DNA from: Epinephelus fuscoguttatus
Lineage: Eukaryota; Chordata; Actinopteri; Perciformes; Serranidae
DNA: 64,000 bases
Assembly: GCF_011397635.1 (NCBI RefSeq)
Contig: NC_064763.1
Coordinates: forward strand, 24,007,437 to 24,071,436
Direction of reading: 5' to 3'
Shown: positions 56,409 through 64,000 of the stretch, in pieces
Numbering within the stretch: the first letter of the stretch is position 1
Layout: every line of letters begins with the position of its first letter
The notes under the pieces: generated by a model
What the model was told of the DNA's origin: nothing
Seen by the model: only the letters and a program-made list of their open reading frames with translations
The model's database searches: none
Position numbers and translations under genes: made by a program

Positions 56409-56607
56409 GGGGCGTCGGTGGCTTAGTGGTAGAGCAGGCGCCCCATGTACAAGGCTGTTGCCGCAGCGGCCCAGGTTCGACTCCAGCCTGTGGCCCTTTG
56501 CTGCATATCACTGCCTCTCTCTCTCTCCCCCTTTCACGCTCGTCTGTCTTATCAAATAAACACTAAAAATGCCCCCAAAAATATCTTTTTTTTTTTTTTT
56601 TTTTTAA
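56409..56607 (+). mobile_element. tRNA-derived SINE with 14-bp TSD
   Basis: The head contains A box TGGCTTAGTGGTAGAGCAG and B box GGTTCGACTCC of RNA polymerase III promoters. A C/T-rich body and a T/A-rich tail follow. A perfect target duplication AAAGAAAGCTTTAA flanks it (56395-56408 and 56608-56621). Inserted by LINE machinery in trans. The tRNA-like part is not a functional tRNA. Confidence 0.93.
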
Positions 56608-57734
56608 AAAGAAAGCTTTAAAAACCTGTCTTGCCTATGTTACCCCTGGCAACTAAGCCCGTTTAACACCAGCTTGAATCCTTTCACTCCTGAAGCCTTT
56701 GATATGGTACATACGGCCACAGACACTGAAAAGGTATCAAATTTTAATTGAAGTTCTGTACGGCTCAGTTTTTACATCTCAGCCTCCTATCTCTGTATGA
56801 ACTCCACCTAATCGCATAATCTATAATCATAGCATCCCCTCTCATTGTTCGTGTTGTCAGTGACTCCCACATTATATATCAAGCCCGACAAAAGCCTTTC
56901 TGTGTGTGCAGCGTGCCTCAAAATTGTGTGCCATGTAACAAAAGAAATCTGAAATAGTTCACTTTGAGTCTCCGTCAGCAGTGGCGGTAATCTCAGAGCG
57001 CCGTGATTAACTCCCAGATCTATTACTCGCTTCAGTATCTGAGTTGTAGGATGTAAAACTGTCTCCCCAAGTAAAACAAGAGACTGAAATTTCAGAATGA
57101 CTGCAGTTATCTCAGTTTTGCTAAGTAGGCCAGAAGTGTTGAACAAGTCTTTCTTCTCTAACTAGACAGATACAGTATCTCCAAAATTAAGTCCTTTTAT
57201 CTTCAGCAACAGCGGCTAAGGTCATCCAGACTCTCACTGTTCCAGTCTGCAGCTCTCTCTCTTGCTGCCTAATGAACTGCTGCAGACACAATGAGAGACT
57301 GTGGTTGGCTATATTTGCAAACTCACATCTATTACTGATGGCAGACTAATACACTTTGATTTTGTTTGAAGCTATAAAATTATAATGAAGCAGAATAATT
57401 CAGCATCATTACTTTCAGATCTGTCTGGTCTGATGTCACTGGAGACACAGTAACAACTAGAGTGCCACAGATCTCTGCCAAGGCCAAATGCCCTATCTCG
57501 CACTGTTATTAAGGTGAAAAAGTATTTGTGTATCTGCCCCATGATTTGGATCTGATCAAAAAAATTGAGGAATTATTCCCTGGCCCATGCTACACCCTTC
57601 CACCAAGTTTCATGGAAATCAGGAAAGAAGTTTTTCCAACCCAATTGCCAGAATAAAAGTTGACATTAAAGATTTCTGCAAAACTTGGATACATTAGATT
57701 TGCATGTTATTATATAGTGGATACATTAAAACTT

Positions 57735-58560
57735 TACATTTTAACAACGCTGTGGTTAATGTGTGGTCAGGTATAGGGACAAAACCCACTTGGTTATGGT
57801 GAGAAAACAATCATGTTTTGGCTTAATATACCTGTTTCGGGGCACAGTCCCGGCAGAAAAAGCAGCACTGTCTTAACAACAAAAACAACTATCTTTCGCT
57901 CCGCTGGGAAAACACAGACGGGTAGCTACAAAACAGCTACATTTGATGTCTCAAAGGCTGCTGGAAAAACACAGTGGTCGCTACAAAAAAAAACCCTTGC
58001 TTGGTGCCTAAAAAGCTGTTCAAAAAACACAGACCGGTTGCTACAAAACAACTACATTTGATGCTGTAAGGCTGCTGGATAAACACAGACAGGTTGTTAA
58101 AAAACACCCACACGTGGTGCCTAAAAAGCTGTTGGAAAAACACAGATGGGTTGCCATGAAACACCTAGGTGTGATGCCTTAAAAGCCGCTGGATAAACAC
58201 AGTCAAGTCACTACAAAACACCCACATTTAGTGCCCAAAAAGCCACTGGAAAAACAGACAGGTTGCTACAAAACACCTACATTTGATGTCTAAAAGGCCA
58301 TTGGAATATGGGTAGCAACGAAACACCTACGTTTGATGCCCTAAATACTGCTAGACAAACACAGACAGATCGCTACAAAACACCCACATTTGGTGTCTAA
58401 AAACCCACCTGATAAACACAGGCAGGTTGCTATAAAACGCCCATATATGGAGCTTAAACGCCACTAAAAACACAGCAATGACTTGCCAAAACCCAACAGT
58501 TTGTTGGTCTCGGATCAGTGGTCTGCAGTATGGCAGTAGTCTTGCCTAGGTGACACACTG
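57735..58560 (+). repeat. Minisatellite-bearing repeat, copy 2 (about ten 60-bp units)
   Basis: Left flank AACGCTGTGGTTAATGTGTGG. Then units with GCTGGAAAAACACAGA, GGTTGCTACAAAACA and CATTTGATGCCTAAAA at a spacing near 60 bp from about 57845 to 58480. Right flank CAACAGTTTGTTGGTCT and GGTCTGCAG. The ORFs at 57813 and 57937 are its by-products. Confidence 0.8.
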
Positions 58561-59090
58561 TCCATCTGCCCCTCCACCTTGCAGTGACAAATTCAGCCTA
58601 TATTACGTCACTTTAGAAATGTTAATATGATGCGTATGAAATGTGCAAAAGTAACATATCCATGGTTTGCAGAAAGGTACACTGCCACCATTTTCTTCTG
58701 ATGGCTAGGCTGAGGTTTTCTGTAATCTTTCTGACAAACAAAAACAAACAGACAAATTGAACCAAAAACAATGATGACGGTAGGAGAAGATGCATATAGA
58801 TATGCAAGTACTGTACAGAACAACTACAAAGCTATTCCAATTTCTGGAACCTCCTCAGCTGTGCAGATTGTCATCTTGTACTCTTTGGTTCAGCCACCAA
58901 CCCAAACACATTGCAGTGAAACTTTAGAATAAACATCTGACTTGCACATTTTGCTGTCAGGCCCTTCCCAAGACTTTGGTGGGAGAGGAAGAAGGAATAA
59001 TAGGAAAATCAGTTATCAGTCATAGCTTCAGGGAACAAGGGCTTCATTGTGTTTGAGGAGTTTTTTTAAGCCAGTAGGGAGCATGAATCA

Positions 59091-59097
59091 TGCACAC

Positions 59098-59177
<80 letters not shown>
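59091..59177. repeat. (CA)n microsatellite
   Basis: About 43 CA units with one CG interruption near the start. Confidence 0.95.
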
Positions 59178-59180
<3 letters not shown>

Positions 59181-60494
59181 CAGTCCCTCTATTTTAATTG
59201 GGGGAATTTTCTGCTGAGTCATTCAGGAATTGACCAGTGTAATCAGAGAGGAGCAGGATGGACAGTGGTCTCTCTCCCTGTTCTGGTGGTTTCTGATGGT
59301 CGGAAGCAGGTTTGGAAACTGATCCGACTGAAAACGTGACAAACACACACACACAGACTTTCATCCTGTTGGTTTTGCTATTGATAGCTGTATGCTGGGA
59401 TTAGACAAACATTAAGGTTGGACCACTTTTGGTTGGACAGTGGGGCTGCAATTGAGAAACACTTCGGTCAGATCTTTTAATTTTAAGTCAGGTAGTTATT
59501 TGAAGGGCATTTCCCAGGATAATCAATTGAATGAGTAACTGTCAGAATGTTGTCTCTATTTTATTGTGGCATGGTTGTAACCACTCCAAGACAATGCATC
59601 TGAGGCTTGTTGTATTTTATACAAAAAGTTTTTCAAACTGGGCACGATGGGAATCATTGCAGTGGAATCCTACATGTAGAGCGAAAAACACAAACTCGCT
59701 AAGAAAACCCACCGAAAAATGTCAGGTATTTTAAAGCTCTGTTCTACCCTCAATTCCACCACGAAACAAAAAATGGCATGGTTTATGTTACAATACAAAT
59801 TTGGCCAAATTTAATCATAGTTATTGATATCTGTTCATTTTTAGAAATTAGGGGTTCAGGGGTTTAACTATTTCATAATTACAATAGCTTTCTGTTAAGG
59901 TCCAGTGAGCAAGCTCCTGTTAGAGAGTGTGAGAACTCTCCTGAGCTATATTTTTGTTTGTTGTCCCTTTAGTTCCTGGGAACCTGCTCCTATTTAATGA
60001 TTAGGCTACTAATCTGTTTTTCCCTCAGTGTGGAAACTGTGTGCTCTTGTGCACTTGTGTAAAGGGGACTTCCTTGTATCATTGTGACCAGGGTTAAATA
60101 TTAATAATCTTTGCTGAAGTTTACTTTCTGTAAAATTTCCCACTCTTGTCTTTGTGCTTGTGCAGTCTTAATGGTGTATTCAAAATTCCGAAAAGGTCGT
60201 CCCTGACCTCTAAAACACTGTTGGTGTGTCTATCTACTATTTTGAGAACATACGGTTATATGGGTGTTGGCGGATGTTTAGAGGAACCATCTCAGAGAAA
60301 CATACAGGAGGTGCGTGTGCAGTTTTAAATGTCGTGCTTGTGGCCAAAATAACTGGGCATACTGGAGTTGCACACCTGAAAATTGGTAACACTTACCCCC
60401 CTGAAGAGTCCCTGCGCTGGCTGAACACAGGAACCTGAGTTACAGTTATTGTGTTTTTAACAAAGCGGAGAGCTGCATTTAACCACTTGAGGTG

Positions 60495-61201
60495 CTAAGT
60501 GGCTATGAGAAGCATTATAAACTTTAGAATACCAAAGTAAACAGACAGCATGGCATGTTTGCGGCTCCTTTGTTTCAGCCATGCATGAAGCATGAACCTG
60601 CCACAATACAGCTGCAGCAGACCAAAAATCAGACTGAAATAGAAACCTATTTGAATGTGTTGCAGGGTACAGTTTTGTGTATAATCATCTACTTCAGCTT
60701 TGTTTAGTTTTGTTACGCAGAGGAATAATGTGGCAATTGTGAGCAGGGGAAACAGGAAGTCGATGACCAAGATGTAACAGAACACAGAGCGCAGTGACGA
60801 AGGGAGTCCTTTTTTACCGTAACTGGTACCCACAAGATGTAGAGAGCGATGTCGAATCAGAGGATGAAAAGTTTCCCGTAAAGCAACACAGAAATGTCAT
60901 GTGATGTTTTAGACCAATCACAGATGTTTACACCGTGACTGTGGCGTGTGTGTGGAAAATTCAACTGCCATACTTCTGTCACATAAACGCTGCCTGTGAT
61001 TGGCTGTTTGAAGGGAAGAAACAAAGGCACCACTAATATTTTCACCTCAGGGCAGTCAAGTAGAGAGGTTAATGTTCCTACAGTGTCACCAAGGTCTTGA
61101 AATACTTGAAATAGAGGCATTAACTGTTGGTGGAAGCATGACGACATGTCAGTGATGTTTGACTGGCTAGTGCAGGTAAGGAGAATGGGATTGCATTGCA
61201 T
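60495..61201 (-). pseudogene. Unrecognised hydrophobic reading frames, possible membrane-protein relic
   Basis: Two open frames follow each other on the minus strand: 61201-60857 (114 codons) and 60833-60495 (112 codons), in different frames. I recognise no family. The second has three hydrophobic stretches, at about residues 16-41, 63-82 and 95-112, with a basic K-Q-R-S-R-K-H loop before the last. The first ends L-Y-G-K-L-F-I-L at a TGA; past it the same frame stays hydrophobic (F-D-I-A-L-Y-I-L-W-V). The frame switch between the two would fit a decayed multi-span gene, an antisense gene in the ubash3b intron, or chance in AT-rich DNA. No splice or start evidence favours a live gene. Confidence 0.25.
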
Positions 61202-61444
61202 GCAGCAACTCTTTTTTTTTATCTGTGTAAGTGTTCACCTTGTAGAATGTCAGAAAACAGTGAAAAATGCCCATCACAATTTCCAGCAGCTCAAGGTGAC
61301 ACTTGTAAATTGCTTGCTCTGTCCAAACAACAGTACAAAACCCACAGATATTAATTTTACAATGGCTTAAAACAGAAAAAAGGAGCAAATTCTCACATAT
61401 ACCTAGAAATCTATGATTACGAGCAATGAAGACAACCTCTCAAC

Positions 61445-62312
61445 AGCACATTACGTGGTGGTGGGCACGAAATGTGTTAAAATAACGTGCTGACAACATT
61501 GAAACCATGCCAATGTCGCTAATATTGTTAAACGGTCGCAATTTGGTTATGTTTAGATAAAGGAAACACTTGAGAACAAAAACATACTTGGTTAAGTGTA
61601 AGAAAAGGTCGCGTTTTTCATTACAGTAATCACGTAGAAGGTTAGTGACATAAACATTCATACTTGACGTAGTTATGTAAAGCAGAGGTTCCCAACTGGT
61701 GGGTTGCAGTCCAAAATTGGTTGTGGGTCCATTCTAAATGGACTGCAAGTTACTCGCAAATGTGTCAAGTTTGTGAAAAAACACATTTTATTTTTAAGTA
61801 TGGTAAATTTCTGGCACAGAGCTTTTAATTTGAAGTGCCTTTTCCTGCTGTAGTGCGAGTGACTAATGGAGAGATACTTAGATACCTACAGAGACAGCAA
61901 ACTAGCTTGACGTTATGGCCAAACGCAAGTATGATGTTTAATATATTAAACTGTGTGGACCTTGAAATGATAACTAAGCAGAAATCTGGGCACCGGGGCT
62001 GGACCAGTTGGGAACCACTGATGTACAGAAACTATGTAAAGTACATTGTGTTTTTACCTAAAGTCTGCAAAGGCATGTAGCTGCATTGACTTCTGATTTC
62101 ACACGGGACACAAACAGTGATCTCCTGGTTGAAAGTCCATGTCTGTGTGACCACCACCCTGACCTATCTGCGGACTTTCTCGCTCTTTATACTTTATTGG
62201 TGTTTTAACCACGATGGGAGATCCTCAATGACTTTGCATTGGCATTGTTTTCGTCTTGCCAGCATAATTTTAACACATTTCTTGCCCACTACCACGTAAT
62301 GTGTTGTTAAAA
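61445..62312. mobile_element. Foldback element interrupted by hAT copy 3
   Basis: The left arm has CACATTACGTGGTGGTGGGCA, then GAAATGTGTTAAAAT. The right arm has the complement (ATTTTAACACATTTC, TGCCCACTACCACGTAATGTG). The hAT element at 61683-62020 lies between them. Confidence 0.65.
61683..62020. mobile_element. hAT-type non-autonomous element, copy 3
   Basis: Ends CAGAGGTTCCCAACTGG and CCAGTTGGGAACCACTG. Flanked by ATGTAAAG and ATGTACAG (7/8 match). Same interior as the copies at 48 and 20197, including a transposase-start-like M-A-K-R-K-Y-D frame near 61916. Confidence 0.87.
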
Positions 62313-62474
62313 GTTCTTGTCCATTTCGTGTATTTTTATGAGACCGGGCTGGTTGATTAGATCAGTGATTAATTGACGAATCCTTTCTGCACTACACTGA
62401 CCCCATGATGCAGGCCTGTGGGATTGACATAGCCTGATCACATTTGACCAGTTGACACTTAAACACACCCATGC

Positions 62475-62835
62475 ATGACAAATGTTCCTGAGCTTGATTA
62501 TGGGGATATATTATATATGAATGCACCCACCCAGTGTTTGCATGCTCTGAATGCTGTGTATCATGGTGCACTGAGATTTATTACCAACCGTAAGTCACTA
62601 ACTCATCACTGTATCCTGTATGCTCGGGTTGGCTGGCTCATATTTACGATTTCGTAGACTTTTTCGTTGGCATTCTCTTGTTTACAAAGCTATTCTTGGC
62701 CTACTTCCTTATCTTGTGTTTTATATTGCTTGTTTTAGAGCTGTATATTATGTTGCTGCCTATCCTGGCCAAGACACTCTTGAAAAAGAGATTTTTAATC
62801 TCAAGAGATTTTTCTGGTTAAATAAAAATTAGATT
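62475..62835 (+). pseudogene. CR1-clade LINE reverse transcriptase C-terminal remnant
   Basis: The frame at 62490 reads L-D-Y-G-D-I-L-Y-M-N-A, then A-V-Y-H-G-A-L-R-F-I-T, then T-H-H-C-I-L-Y-A-R-V-G-W. These are strongly conserved post-catalytic motifs of fish CR1/L2/Rex1 LINEs. It continues after a stop with S-L-V-Y-K-A-I-L-G-L-L-P-Y. Stops and the missing catalytic domain show it is dead. Confidence 0.82.
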
Positions 62836-63870
62836 ATTGTTATTATTTTTATTTTTATCTTTACATTTCTATTGCAATTGACATACTTCTCCTGACTGGA
62901 GGATTTTAAGAGAATTAAAATGCTGCTTTATAAATTAATTTACAGCTATGATATTTGTTCTGAATTTAATTGTCTTAAAAAAACTGTTGAATAAATTGTA
63001 TTTAATTCCATTGATCAATGAAAAGGGCACTTTCAGTTTAAGATTAAACACCCTCTTCCTGGTTGATACTGAGCTCCAGTGCATTAAACAATGGCAAAAT
63101 CTGAAGAACATCTCTGTCTTGTGTTCTTAAAAGGTAATTCATCTATTGAGATAGAGTTTATACAGTACTTATCTCATCCAGATGAAACTGTCTTCAGTCC
63201 CTCACACGTTTGTTTGTTCCATTGTGCTTCTCAAATGAAGACTTCAAAGCCCCTGTGGTTTATGATCTGTATCTGAGTTAACATTATATATGGTATATTC
63301 CTTTTTTTCACCCTGCCTTGTCTGTGAAACCTTTTGTCTGTTATAGAGGAAGTCTGCGTGCATGAAGACTGTTCTCCTGCCTACCTCAGTTTCTTAATCC
63401 CTGTCTTGACAACAATTATGTCTAACTTCACTTTTGTCTCACATGCAAAGAAGCATCATGAGAAACCAGTTCAGTTTATACGAGGGCTCCACATGATAAT
63501 TAGTGTACAGAACTAAAGCATACATGTGATACTTTAGTGCTGCACGTGCAACTTGCAAGAACAGACTCTAAGCTTGTACTCAAGACAGCCAAGAGGAAGT
63601 CGCCCATTTCCGGAAGTGGCTTGTGACCTTTACTGAGTGCATTGTTGAGACGGTGGTTTGAGGGCGGCTGAAGCACATGTCACTTGCAGATAGGAGAAAC
63701 AGTTTGGTATGCTGACTGAAGTATCAAACTTTTTCTCATTAAAAGAAAGCCTAAAGATCGCAAACCATGCTGCCTGCTTAAAAATCATCCGCCAAGGCTT
63801 TATAGTCGCTGATGGATTACTTTTTAGCTGCTCTGAGTTTAATTAAAATGAGAAGGTATTGACTTGGGTG
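62836..63870 (+). other. ubash3b intron 1, last part
   Basis: No exon supported. No continuation of the UBA or SH3 coding sequence seen. Confidence 0.5.
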
Positions 63871-64000
63871 TTAAAGGGATAGTTTAGATTTTTTGAAGTG
63901 AGGTAATATGAGGTACTTACCCAGAGTCAGTGTGTTGCCTACAGTAGATGTTGGTTGGCAGGCCCCCAGTTTGGAGAAGCAGACAGGAGAAACTAAGCAA
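63871..64000. mobile_element. Foldback element F1, copy 3, cut by the window edge
   Basis: Starts TTAAAGGGATAGTTTAGATT, then GAGGTACTTA, ACAGTAGATGT and CCCCCAGTTTGGAGAAGCAG, as in copies at 1589 and 47254. Confidence 0.78.

Noticed and set aside
56409-56480. A functional tRNA gene
   Set aside because: A and B boxes are present, but the cloverleaf is not complete and the element has a SINE body, tail and target duplication.
54164-64000. Further ubash3b exons
   Set aside because: I looked for the rest of the UBA domain, SH3 and phosphatase motifs on the plus strand and found none with splice sites. A profile search would settle this.

Overview
Organism and overall view. This window is vertebrate genomic DNA, almost certainly from a bony fish (teleost, probably percomorph). 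It has split genes with GT-AG introns, poly-A signals, and many teleost-type repeats: hAT and Tc1 miniatures, L2/CR1, L1 and RTE-like LINE tails, a tRNA-derived SINE, and (CA)n. There is no bacterial-style gene organisation. Exons cover only a few per cent of the window. Most long open frames lie in repeats or are chance frames.

Genes. Four genes can be assembled from exon, phase and protein-family logic. (1) A Thy-1-like GPI-anchored Ig protein on the minus strand (coding exons 25213-25177, 22879-22532, 22447-22341; 5' UTR exon near 25667-25790). (2) thy1 on the plus strand (30983-31013, 31146-31469, 31606-31712; 5' UTR exon ending at 30425). Genes 1 and 2 are head to head, with matching intron phases, the same six cysteines and last coding exons of equal length, so they are paralogues. 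(3) f11r (JAM-A type junctional adhesion molecule) on the plus strand, ten coding exons from 36508 to 48564, 298 aa, ending in a PDZ ligand. (4) The first coding exon of ubash3b (Sts-1) on the plus strand at 54036-54163. Its first intron fills the rest of the window.

Layout. 1-22 kb: no gene recognised, a dense graveyard of transposons (hAT miniatures, foldback elements, L1, RTE-like, Harbinger and Tc1 remnants, minisatellites). 22.2-25.8 kb: Thy-1-like gene. 25.8-30.3 kb: shared upstream region of the two Thy-1 genes. 30.3-32.9 kb: thy1. 33-36.2 kb: LINE and SINE remnants. 36.2-49.4 kb: f11r, with several hAT and foldback insertions in its introns. 49.4-53.2 kb: intergenic. 53.2-54.2 kb: ubash3b promoter, uORF-rich leader and exon 1. 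54.2-64 kb: ubash3b intron 1 with repeats and one unrecognised hydrophobic reading frame on the minus strand.

How the genes relate. Three of the four encode small Ig-superfamily surface proteins acting in cell adhesion, and the fourth is a phosphatase-type regulator of tyrosine-kinase signalling. In human, THY1 and UBASH3B lie on 11q23-24 but F11R on 1q23, so the linkage here is itself informative.
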